Assembly: GCF_020805785.1 (NCBI RefSeq)
Contig: NZ_JAJGZV010000001.1
Location: forward strand, 1,178,001-1,242,000
DNA from: Flavobacterium chungbukense
GTDB lineage: Bacteria > Bacteroidota > Bacteroidia > Flavobacteriales > Flavobacteriaceae
Length of the DNA stretch: 64,000 bases
Reading direction: 5' to 3'
In this document: piece after piece, positions 9,837 through 17,846 of the stretch
Position numbering within the stretch: the stretch's first letter is position 1
How the letters are laid out: the number at the start of each line of letters is the position of its first letter
Notes under the pieces: model-generated
Told to the model about the DNA's origin: nothing
The model's input: the letters and a program-made list of their open reading frames with translations, nothing else
Databases searched by the model: none
Program-made: the position numbers and the translations under genes

Positions 9837-10793
9837 ATGAAATTTCTAAAGCATATTTTTATTGGGATATTTTTTTGTTGCACTTTCATGAATGCACAAA
9901 TGGCCAAAACCTTTTATAAACACGATAAATTTTTGTCTTCGGATAAATTAGAAGGTCGTTTTCCTGGAACAAAAGGGAATAATGAAGCGGCGGCTTATAT
10001 TCAGAAGTACTTTAAAAAATACGGTTTAAAAGAATTCAATAATTCCTATTATCAACCTTTCCGACTTTTTGTAAAAGAAGGAATTAATAAAATGAAATCG
10101 GACAGTGTTTCGACTCAAAATGTTTTAGGTTTTGTAGAAGGTTCAGATCCAAAACTGAAAAATGAATACATTGTGATCGGTGCTCATTATGATCATTGGG
10201 GTTGGGGCGGACAAGGTTCTGGAAGTAAAAAGAAAGATGCTTTTGCTATTCATAATGGCGCGGATGATAATGCTTCGGGTGTCGCGGCATTGTTGTGCAT
10301 TTTAGAAGAAATCTCCAAACAAAAAGAAAAACCTAAAAGAAGCATCATTTTTATTTCTTTCAGTGGAGAAGAAGAAGGATTATTAGGCTCTAAATATTTT
10401 GTAAATCATCTTCCAGTTCCAAAAGAAGCCATAAAAGTAATGCTCAATATGGATATGGTAGGAAGACTGAACGACAAAAAAGAATTGTATATGGGAGGCG
10501 CAGGAACTTTTCCGAAAGGTGTTGAGCTGATGCAAAAACTCAAAGAAAAGAGCGGATTAAATCCTGTAATTCACGCTGGTGATGTCGGAGGTTCTGATCA
10601 TGTTTCTTTTTATAAAGAATCAATTTCAGCAGTTGGTTTTCATACAGGCGGACATTCGCAATATCATACTCCTGATGATGATATAAATCTGATCAATTCA
10701 GATGGAGGCGCATTAGTTTCAAAATACATTTATAATGCCCTCACTCAAATTGCCAATTACGAAGATGCTTTGTTTTTTATCAAACAAAATTAG
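9837..10793 (+). CDS. Secreted M28-family zinc aminopeptidase
   Basis: A 318-residue M28 metallopeptidase that removes N-terminal amino acids, probably in the periplasm. The ATG at 9837 was chosen because it starts a proper signal peptide (MKFLKHIFIGIFFCC, ending NAQ); an earlier in-frame ATG at 9768 overlaps the previous gene. The co-catalytic zinc ligands are recognisable in order: GAHYDHWG (His), NGADDNASG (Asp), FSGEEEGLLGS (Glu-Glu), NMDMVGR (Asp) and HSQYHTPDDD (His). The length is short-normal for a single-domain M28 enzyme. It sits 7 bases after the sialidase-like gene, consistent with joint breakdown of glycoprotein. Confidence 0.92.
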   Translation: MKFLKHIFIGIFFCCTFMNAQMAKTFYKHDKFLSSDKLEGRFPGTKGNNEAAAYIQKYFKKYGLKEFNNSYYQPFRLFVKEGINKMKSDSVSTQNVLGFVEGSDPKLKNEYIVIGAHYDHWGWGGQGSGSKKKDAFAIHNGADDNASGVAALLCILEEISKQKEKPKRSIIFISFSGEEEGLLGSKYFVNHLPVPKEAIKVMLNMDMVGRLNDKKELYMGGAGTFPKGVELMQKLKEKSGLNPVIHAGDVGGSDHVSFYKESISAVGFHTGGHSQYHTPDDDINLINSDGGALVSKYIYNALTQIANYEDALFFIKQN

Positions 10794-10850
10794 AAACAAA
10801 GTAATTTTTAGCTAAAAATAAGTTAGTTACTTAATAAAAGGTATTCATAA

Positions 10851-10884
10851 AAAAAAGACAGCAAAAAAATGCTGTCTTTTTTTA
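10851..10884 (+). terminator. Rho-independent terminator after M28 gene
   Basis: Arms AAAAAAGACAGCA (10851-10863) and TGCTGTCTTTTTT (10870-10882) form a strong hairpin with a T-run. Confidence 0.88.
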
Positions 10885-11267
10885 TTACCGAACAAGTAAA
10901 TTACTGTTTTAATAAAATATAATCATAACAATATAAGTAAATTCTTTTTTTTAGATATTGTAGTATTTTTACTTATTTTTGAGCCATATTGATATTTAAC
11001 TGTTATAGTAATAATTACTAGTTAAAGTCACTAAAATTTAAACTGCTAACAACCAAAACCACGCAAAAAAATATGACTTTCATAAAATTAAGCCATTATT
11101 ATTCAGTAAGTCTGTACCAAAAGATGCTATTTCAATTTCTATTTTAAAATCTGTAATCTACAATTTTACTTGCTTAAAAAAATCTCACTACAAATGCATT
11201 TTATTTTTATTTCTCTAAAAATAGAATAAGACTATAATGCTCTTTTTCAAAAAACCACAACCCATTA
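10885..11267. other. AT-rich intergenic region upstream of the barrel gene
   Basis: No supportable gene is present. An inverted pair TTTAACT / AGTTAAA around an AGTAATAATTACT palindrome lies at about 10997-11028 and could be a regulatory site. No clear TAnnTTTG promoter box was identified. Confidence 0.4.
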
Positions 11268-14066
11268 ATGAGACAAACAATTCTAGTATTATGCTGTTTT
11301 CTTTTTTTATCAAATACTTTACAGGCACAAAAATCAGGCACAGTTAAAGGATATGTATCAGATACCATAAACAATTCTACTTTAACACAAGCATCAGTCT
11401 CTTTGTTAAGAGCACAAGATTCTATTTTAGTGAAATTTACCCGAGCCAAAGAAGATGGTTATTTTGAGTTGGATAATATTAAAGCGGGTAAATTTATTTT
11501 GCTGGTTTCTTATCCCAAATATGCTGATTTTGTAGATCAATTTTCTGTTGATTCCACAAAGTTAATCAAAGATTATGGCAAAATAAATTTGGCTGATAAA
11601 GGGAGAATACTATCCGAAATAATTATAAAAGGAAATAGGGCTGCCATGAAAATCAAAGGAGATACGTTAGAATTTGATCCAAAAGCATTTAAAATAGAGC
11701 CTAATGCAAAAGTAGAAGATCTGATCAAACAATTCCCAGGAATACAAATCGATAAGGATGGAAAAATTACTGCTCAAGGCGAAACTGTAACCAAAGTTTT
11801 AGTAGATGGTGAAGAATTTTTTGGTGATGATCCCACTTTAGTTACAAAAAATCTACGTGCGGACATGGTTGATAAAGTACAATTGTACGACAAAAAAAGT
11901 GATCAAGCCGCTTTTACAGGAATTGATGATGGTCAGAAAACCAAAACGCTGAATGTTAAACTTAAAGAAGATAAAAAAAATGGCTATTTCGGGAAAGTAG
12001 AACTCGGAGGAGGAACTGACAATTTTTACAAAGGGCAAGCCATGTTTAATAAGTTTTGGGACAAGAAAAAATTAGCAGCTTATGGTATTTTTGGCAACAC
12101 CGGACAAGTAGGATTAGGATGGGGAGATAAAGATAAATATGGACAAAGCGGTTATCAAGTAACTGATGATGGTGGTATCAATTTTTCAAACAATGGAAAT
12201 GATGAATTTGATAGTTGGGATGGACAATTTAATGGTGAAGGAATTCCGGTAGCTCAAACGGGAGGAATACATTTTGACAATAAATGGAACAACGATAAAG
12301 AATCTATCAATGCAAATTATAAAATTGGCGATATCAAACTTTCAGGAAATCGCAATGATATTAACCAACAAAATTTAAGCTCTAGCAGCATTTATAATAC
12401 TTCAGACAAGAGTTTTGAGAAAAACATGACTAAAAATAAACTGGATCTAGCTTATGAAATTAAAATTGATACTACTTTAACTTTAAAATTAAATGTAGAC
12501 GGTTTATTTAAAAATAGCAATTCAAGTGAAGCAGAAATGCGAAAAGGTACTGACGAACAAGGTAACCAACTGAATAATTTGAAACAGACAACTACAAACG
12601 ATGTTGATGATAAAACATTTAATATAAATACTTTATTAACCAAAAGACTTAAAAAAAAGGGCCGAACATTATCTCTTAATCTAAGCCAATCTAGTACAAA
12701 TAGCAAAAGTGATGGTTATTTAAATTCTAGAGCTGAATTTTTTACGCCATCCGTAATTAGTCCAGATAGTACAAAAGTAGTCGATCAGAATAAAGTTAAT
12801 AATATTAATAATATAGCTTTTAAATCAAATTTAATCTACACCGAACCGTTATCCAAGAGTCTATCTTTAATTCTTAATTATGGATTCAACATCAGTAACG
12901 GAAAAGCAGATCGTAAATCTTTTAATCAATCTGCAAATGGCGATTATAATGTTTTGGATTCCATCTTTAGCAATAATTATGAATTAGACCAAACTATAAA
13001 CCAACTTGGAGGGATTTTTAGTTACAAAAAAAATAAAACTGTTTTTTCTTTTGGTTCTAAATTTAGCGGTGTAAACTTTAAACAATATGATGTTTACACA
13101 GATAGTTCTTTTAAGCGAAAATTTGTCAACTACATGCCTCAGATAAACTTTCAATATAATTTTAAGCAAAGAGAAGCACTTTATTTGTCGTATAACGGAA
13201 ACACCGATCAGCCAACATTAGAACAAATACAACCGATACGAAATAATCAAAACCAATTGAATACGATTTTGGGTAATCCAAATTTAGATCCTTCTTTTAG
13301 AAATGATTTTAGAGGAAGTTATTATTCGTATAAAGTACTTAGCAATCAATATTTTTCGGTTAATGGATCGTACAATTTTACACTAAATCCAATAATAAGT
13401 AATGTGGTTACAAATGATAGGGGAGAAAGTATTTCTCAATTTGTAAACCTAGAAAACAAAGCCACAACAAGTTATTATTTGAATAGTAATTTTGGCAAAA
13501 CAATCAAAGCGATAGACATGACAGCAGGAATTGGCTTAAGCGCTAATAAGAATGTAAACTATAATTACATCAATGCGAAACTGAATCAAACTAAAAATTC
13601 AAGTTATTCCTTTAATTTAAACTTGTCAAAGTATAAAGAAAAAAAATATAATTTTAATGCTAATTTCGGACCTACTTATAATGTTGCTGATGCAAGCATC
13701 AACGAAAATAGCGACAGTAATGGTTGGGGTTTTAATGGAAATTTCTGGACCAATATAGAATTACCTTTCAAATTAGAAATTAGCACAGATGGTAATTATC
13801 AATATAATGGAAAAACACAAGTGATTCAGGAAACTTTTGAACGTTTTATTTGGAATGCATCTATCACCAAAAAATTCTTAAAGTCAGATAATTTAAGAGT
13901 TTCTATAACGGGAAGAGATCTTTTGAACCAAAATGTAGGATTTAATCGTTCTGCATTCAATGGGAATATCAGCCAAAGTACTTATACGACTATCCAAAGA
14001 TACTTCATGTTCTCTGTAAGCTGGGATTTCAGTAAAATGGGTGGAGGAGAAACTAAACAAAACTAA
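11268..14066 (+). CDS. TonB-receptor-like outer-membrane beta-barrel protein (OMP_b-brl_3 type)
   Basis: A 932-residue outer-membrane protein. The signal peptide ends at LQAQ (about residue 21). A carboxypeptidase-regulatory-like domain covers about 25-105 (GTVKGYVSDTINNSTLTQASVSL), followed by a plug-like segment (IKGDTLEFDPKAF, VEDLIKQFPGIQIDKDGKIT, VLVDGEEFFGDDP) and a long barrel. The last stretch (YFMFSVSWDFSKMGGG) is typical of this family, which lacks a canonical TonB box. It is followed at once by a GLPGLI-family gene, a pairing common in Flavobacteriia and often interpreted as peptide or protein uptake. The actual cargo is unknown. Confidence 0.88.
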   Translation: MRQTILVLCCFLFLSNTLQAQKSGTVKGYVSDTINNSTLTQASVSLLRAQDSILVKFTRAKEDGYFELDNIKAGKFILLVSYPKYADFVDQFSVDSTKLIKDYGKINLADKGRILSEIIIKGNRAAMKIKGDTLEFDPKAFKIEPNAKVEDLIKQFPGIQIDKDGKITAQGETVTKVLVDGEEFFGDDPTLVTKNLRADMVDKVQLYDKKSDQAAFTGIDDGQKTKTLNVKLKEDKKNGYFGKVELGGGTDNFYKGQAMFNKFWDKKKLAAYGIFGNTGQVGLGWGDKDKYGQSGYQVTDDGGINFSNNGNDEFDSWDGQFNGEGIPVAQTGGIHFDNKWNNDKESINANYKIGDIKLSGNRNDINQQNLSSSSIYNTSDKSFEKNMTKNKLDLAYEIKIDTTLTLKLNVDGLFKNSNSSEAEMRKGTDEQGNQLNNLKQTTTNDVDDKTFNINTLLTKRLKKKGRTLSLNLSQSSTNSKSDGYLNSRAEFFTPSVISPDSTKVVDQNKVNNINNIAFKSNLIYTEPLSKSLSLILNYGFNISNGKADRKSFNQSANGDYNVLDSIFSNNYELDQTINQLGGIFSYKKNKTVFSFGSKFSGVNFKQYDVYTDSSFKRKFVNYMPQINFQYNFKQREALYLSYNGNTDQPTLEQIQPIRNNQNQLNTILGNPNLDPSFRNDFRGSYYSYKVLSNQYFSVNGSYNFTLNPIISNVVTNDRGESISQFVNLENKATTSYYLNSNFGKTIKAIDMTAGIGLSANKNVNYNYINAKLNQTKNSSYSFNLNLSKYKEKKYNFNANFGPTYNVADASINENSDSNGWGFNGNFWTNIELPFKLEISTDGNYQYNGKTQVIQETFERFIWNASITKKFLKSDNLRVSITGRDLLNQNVGFNRSAFNGNISQSTYTTIQRYFMFSVSWDFSKMGGGETKQN

Positions 14067-14070
14067 AACC

Positions 14071-14856
14071 ATGAAAACAATAATAAATCGCATCTTTATT
14101 TTAATAATTATATTGACAAGCTGCAATACTTTTGCACAACATGACCACTTTATACAAAATGGCGTAATCGAATATGAGAAAAAATCGAATATTTATGCTT
14201 TGATTACAAAAAAAATAAAAGGAGAAACTGATAGTTATTATCAAGCTGCTTTTGAAAGTTATAAAAAAAACAATCCACAGTTTAAAACGGCAAAAAGTAG
14301 ACTCAGTTTTTCAAAAAATAAAAGTTTATATAAATGGGATGAAACCAATGAATCTACAAGCAACCATAGTTGGATTGCCGATGATGCAATGGCCAATTTA
14401 AAAAATATTATTGCTACAGATCTTGATACGCAAACTAGTACTACACAAAAAAATGTTTACGATAATTTATATTTAGTTAAAGACAGCTTACGCAAAATTG
14501 ACTGGAAAATTACAGATGAAACCAGAGAAATTGCGGGTTATGAATGCCGCAGAGCAAATGCTGTAATTCTGGATTCTGTTTATGTTGTTGCCTATTACAC
14601 CATTCAAATTCCATTCTCAGGCGGTCCTGAATCTTTTACAGGCTTGCCCGGAGCAATTTTAGGCTTGGCCTTGCCACATGAAAATATGACATGGTTTGCC
14701 ACAAAAGTTAGTGAAATTCCAGTTTCTGACAAAGATTTAGCTCCTCCCGTAAAAGGTAAGCCTACTGACAATAAAGAATTGAACAAAACACTTTTAGAAG
14801 CTTTAAAAGATTGGGGAAAATGGGCACGAAAAACATTGCAGGCCTACTCTTTGTAA
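14071..14856 (+). CDS. GLPGLI-family secreted protein
   Basis: A 261-residue exported protein with the namesake motif, here GLPGAILGL at about residues 191-199. The ATG at 14071 begins a good signal segment (MKTIINRIFILIIILTSCNT, mature end near FAQHDH); the earlier ATG at 14041 lies inside the barrel gene. The conserved central part (YECRRANAV, VVAYYTIQIPFSGGPESF) matches the family. The biochemical role of GLPGLI proteins is not established; they regularly follow outer-membrane barrel genes as here, 4 bases after the barrel stop, which implies one transcript and a shared job. Confidence 0.9.
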   Translation: MKTIINRIFILIIILTSCNTFAQHDHFIQNGVIEYEKKSNIYALITKKIKGETDSYYQAAFESYKKNNPQFKTAKSRLSFSKNKSLYKWDETNESTSNHSWIADDAMANLKNIIATDLDTQTSTTQKNVYDNLYLVKDSLRKIDWKITDETREIAGYECRRANAVILDSVYVVAYYTIQIPFSGGPESFTGLPGAILGLALPHENMTWFATKVSEIPVSDKDLAPPVKGKPTDNKELNKTLLEALKDWGKWARKTLQAYSL

Positions 14857-15043
14857 CAAGATAGTAAAACTATACAGAGATTAGAAATTTAGTTTGGTAT
14901 CTTAGAAATTAGACAGTAAGTTTTCTTAAAATGTTTCCAGTACCATTTCGTCATGTGAGAAGGAAGATAACTGGGTAGGTTTGTTAATTAAATAGGAAAT
15001 TGTAAAAAAGTTAGTTGAGTTTTGCTATTTGAAAGTGAGATGC

Positions 15044-15412
15044 CTATTTAACAGTATAAACGCCGTCTTTTACTTTAAAAGCCCATGCAGCCATTGCATC
15101 AATTACGGGTAATAATCCTGTTCCAGCACTACTTAATTTATAAGTTACAAATGGCGGAACTACAGGTTTTGCTTCTCGTATAATCAAACCATCTCCTTCT
15201 AATTGTTTTAAATGCTGAATGAGCATTTTTTCTGTCACTGCCGGAATGGCTCTTTTCAATTCGCTGTAACGCTTATCTCCAGTCGATAAATGATACAAAA
15301 TGATAGGTTTCCAATAACCTCCAATTTTTTCCATAACAAAAGTTACAGGGCATTTTTCTAAAGCATATTGCTTGTTTTCCTGAATTGTAGACGATTCTTT
15401 AATTGCTGTCAT
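15044..15412 (-). CDS. HxlR-family winged-helix transcriptional regulator
   Basis: A 122-residue MarR-like winged-helix protein of the HxlR family. Seen: an N-terminal Cys in EKCPVTFVMEKIGGYWK, the HTH region YHLSTGDKRYSELKRAIPAVTEKMLIQHLKQLEGDGLI, and a wing before PPFVTYKL. The start at 15412 (MTAIKESST) fits the family; in-frame codons reaching 15487 overlap the promoter region and are rejected. It is divergent from the NmrA-type gene, the usual arrangement for HxlR regulators, and probably represses that gene and itself through the operator between them. Confidence 0.9.
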   Translation of the reverse strand: MTAIKESSTIQENKQYALEKCPVTFVMEKIGGYWKPIILYHLSTGDKRYSELKRAIPAVTEKMLIQHLKQLEGDGLIIREAKPVVPPFVTYKLSSAGTGLLPVIDAMAAWAFKVKDGVYTVK

Positions 15413-15431
15413 GATACATACTTTAGGGTAA

Positions 15432-15466
15432 GTACTTGTATAAAAGTAAGTACAAAGATACCTTTG
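15432..15466 (+). promoter_or_regulatory. Promoter of the NmrA-type gene overlapping an HxlR operator
   Basis: TTG (15436-15438), 20 bases, then TACCTTTG (15459-15466) matches the Bacteroidota TTG-N17-23-TAnnTTTG promoter. An inverted repeat GTACTT (15432-15437) / AAGTAC (15448-15453) overlaps it, with the 8-base palindrome AAGTACTT at its left end. This suits repression by the divergent HxlR protein. CAAAGATA at 15453-15460 is an opposed -7-like box for the regulator. Confidence 0.65.
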
Positions 15467-15493
15467 TAATGTTAAATAAAAAAACATTTAAAG

Positions 15494-16369
15494 ATGAAAA
15501 TTATAATTTCAGGTTCGTTAGGAAATATAGGAAAGCCTTTGACGGCTCAATTAGTAAAATCGGGACATGATGTAACGGTAATTAGCAGTAATGCAGATCG
15601 CAAAGAGACAATCGAAAAATTAGGTGCAAAAGCTGCAATAGGTTCAGTTAGCGATGCTGATTTTCTTTCTGCTACCTTTGCGGGTGCAGATGCTCTTTTT
15701 GCTATGACACCTCCAAATATGGGCGGTGTAAATATCATTCAAAATACTACCGATGCAGGAAACGCTTTGGCGAAAGCTATTCAGTCTGCAAACATTAAAA
15801 GAGTAGTAATGTTAAGCAGCATAGGAGCTGATTTGCCAACAGGAAACGGACCGATTGCAGGTTTGTATAACATCGAGAAGATTTACGAAAAATTAGATAC
15901 TTCAATTACGTTTTTAAGAGCGGGTTATTTCTACTTTAATTTCTTTAATGATATTCCGATGATAAAAGGGGCGGGAATTATGGGAGCTAATTTTCCAGCA
16001 TCAAACCGTATTCCATTAGTGCATCCGGAAGATATTGCTAGGGCTGCCGCCGAAGAATTACAAAAAGCACAAGAAGGTAAAAATGTTCGATATATTATAA
16101 GTGATATCAAAACTCCGTCAGAAATTGTAAAAGCATTTGGTAACGCTATTGGAAAACCAGAACTTCCTTGGGTTGAATTTACAGACGAACAATATTTAGG
16201 CGGAATGACACAGGCTGGAGTTCCAGAAGAAATGGCTGGTTTGTATACCGAAATGGGAACTGGATTAAGAAACGAAACAATCGCTGCAGATTTTCTAAAT
16301 AATGATGGAAAAGTTGATGGTGAAATCAAATTAGAAGACTTCGCAAAAGAATTTGCGTCAAAATTCTAA
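15494..16369 (+). CDS. NmrA-like NAD(P)-binding atypical SDR
   Basis: A 291-residue NmrA/HSCARG-type atypical short-chain dehydrogenase. The N-terminal Rossmann motif is SGSLGNIGKP, followed by VTVISSNADRKETIEKLGA, the segment that discriminates cofactor in this family. The SDR Tyr-Lys catalytic pair is not in its usual context, in keeping with NmrA proteins that act as redox sensors or as quinone and azo-type reductases. A clear promoter lies 28 bases upstream and a divergent HxlR regulator is adjacent, so expression probably responds to a quinone- or aldehyde-like signal. Confidence 0.88.
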   Translation: MKIIISGSLGNIGKPLTAQLVKSGHDVTVISSNADRKETIEKLGAKAAIGSVSDADFLSATFAGADALFAMTPPNMGGVNIIQNTTDAGNALAKAIQSANIKRVVMLSSIGADLPTGNGPIAGLYNIEKIYEKLDTSITFLRAGYFYFNFFNDIPMIKGAGIMGANFPASNRIPLVHPEDIARAAAEELQKAQEGKNVRYIISDIKTPSEIVKAFGNAIGKPELPWVEFTDEQYLGGMTQAGVPEEMAGLYTEMGTGLRNETIAADFLNNDGKVDGEIKLEDFAKEFASKF

Positions 16370-16373
16370 TTAT

Positions 16374-16413
16374 AAAAAAAAACATTCCGCTACTATAAAT
16401 AGAAGCGGAATGT
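16374..16413 (-). terminator. Terminator of the minus-strand DUF4374 operon
   Basis: Arms ACATTCCGCT (16382-16391) and AGCGGAATGT (16404-16413). Read on the minus strand the hairpin is followed by a run of T (complement of 16374-16381), placing it downstream of the DUF4374 gene. Confidence 0.8.
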
Positions 16414-16475
16414 CCAATTAAAAAAAAACTCAAGTGATGAATTACATACAGTCTGTAATCATAACTGTATAATTT

Positions 16476-17807
16476 TTAGAATACACCGATATAGTGGTTT
16501 CCTGGTTTATTGATTAATTTTGCACCTTTAGTAACTTTTCCTGTTGGAATATCAATTACATAAATGTTACCATCTTTTCCAACTGGAGTAACAGCGATGT
16601 AGAAATTGTTTCCATCAACAACAAACCCTTGGTATTGACCGAAATCTAAGTCTGCATCGTAAGCAATATCTTCAACTTTTGTAGCTGTTCTAGCGTTTAA
16701 GTCTAATCTAGCTAAGAAACCTTGGCTTGTTCCTTCGTAAGTGTAAACAGCGTAAGCAATTCCGTTTCCAACATATCTCCAAGCATCAATATAAGAACCT
16801 TTAATTCCTAAAGCTGAATCTAAACTGAATACATAAGAATTGTCATATTCGTTGCTTTGGTTGATTTTTAAGATATAAGAACCTTTTTGAGTATCTCTTT
16901 GTGTCGCTTGATAGATATTTCCATCTGTAGCTACAAAGCTGTTAAAACTTCTGTATCCGCTAGTATCACCAAAACCTACAGTTGAAGTAATTACTTTAGG
17001 ATTTTCTAATGAAGGATAATCAACCACAACAGATTTAGAACCTAAACGTGTAAATGAACTTTCGTTTGTTGCAGGATTAGCTGGATTTGATTTACGCATC
17101 CAAGTTCCGATAATTAATTTGTTTCCAGCTTTATTTAATGTTGGAGCATCTAAACGGAAAATGTGGTGTCCAAGTGCTTCTTCTTCAGCTGTCAACGGAA
17201 TTTGATATTGTTTGTAACCTGCGATTAAAGTTTGCTGCATATCTAAAGATAGAACAGTAGCAATTCCTCTTGTGTTTTTATATGATTTATCTTCATTTGT
17301 CGTTACAATTGGAGTGGCAACGTTTACAGCAACACCAGTTTTATCACCGTCAAAAAGTTTTACCCATCTTGGAGAAGTTCCAGCGTATTGAGAAATGTTA
17401 ACTTTTGCAGTAGATTCAGTAAAATTGTTTCCTCCAGTTACTTTGTAAGTCATAAATTCACCGCCATTTGCACCTGTATACGTGATGTTAAATAGTGTAC
17501 TCCCGTCAACAGAAGATTGCAAACGAGCAGTTCTGCTTGATTGTACAGCTTTACCATTTGCATAAACATCTACAGAAAAGTTGGGGTCAATAGCATTTTC
17601 TTTGCTAATAGCGTAAACTCTTGTTCCACCATTTCCATCACCTGGATCTGTTTGCATTAAAGCTCCTGCAACTGTAATCCAACGGCCATCTGTTACCGGA
17701 TTTACTGGTTCTGCATTTTTATTGTCGTCGCTGCTGCAAGCAGTACTTAGTGCTAATGCGCCAAATAATAAGCTTGAGGTAAATAATTTAAATGTATTCT
17801 TTTTCAT
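16476..17807 (-). CDS. DUF4374-family lipoprotein
   Basis: A 443-residue exported lipoprotein: signal segment with lipobox LSTAC and Cys24, followed by an acidic SSDDNKN linker. The rest has WD/propeller-like repeats (FDGDKTGVAVNVATPIVTT, GNIYQATQRDTQKGSYIL, GNIYVIDIPTGKVTKGAKL) typical of DUF4374. Members are found beside TonB-dependent siderophore receptors and PepSY proteins in Bacteroidota, as here, and are assumed to help iron-complex uptake; no activity is known. It is last in the minus-strand block, 39 bases after the receptor gene. Confidence 0.88.
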   Translation of the reverse strand: MKKNTFKLFTSSLLFGALALSTACSSDDNKNAEPVNPVTDGRWITVAGALMQTDPGDGNGGTRVYAISKENAIDPNFSVDVYANGKAVQSSRTARLQSSVDGSTLFNITYTGANGGEFMTYKVTGGNNFTESTAKVNISQYAGTSPRWVKLFDGDKTGVAVNVATPIVTTNEDKSYKNTRGIATVLSLDMQQTLIAGYKQYQIPLTAEEEALGHHIFRLDAPTLNKAGNKLIIGTWMRKSNPANPATNESSFTRLGSKSVVVDYPSLENPKVITSTVGFGDTSGYRSFNSFVATDGNIYQATQRDTQKGSYILKINQSNEYDNSYVFSLDSALGIKGSYIDAWRYVGNGIAYAVYTYEGTSQGFLARLDLNARTATKVEDIAYDADLDFGQYQGFVVDGNNFYIAVTPVGKDGNIYVIDIPTGKVTKGAKLINKPGNHYIGVF

Positions 17808-17846
17808 TTTTATTGCATTTAAAAATTAGTTATTTATTGAATGATT

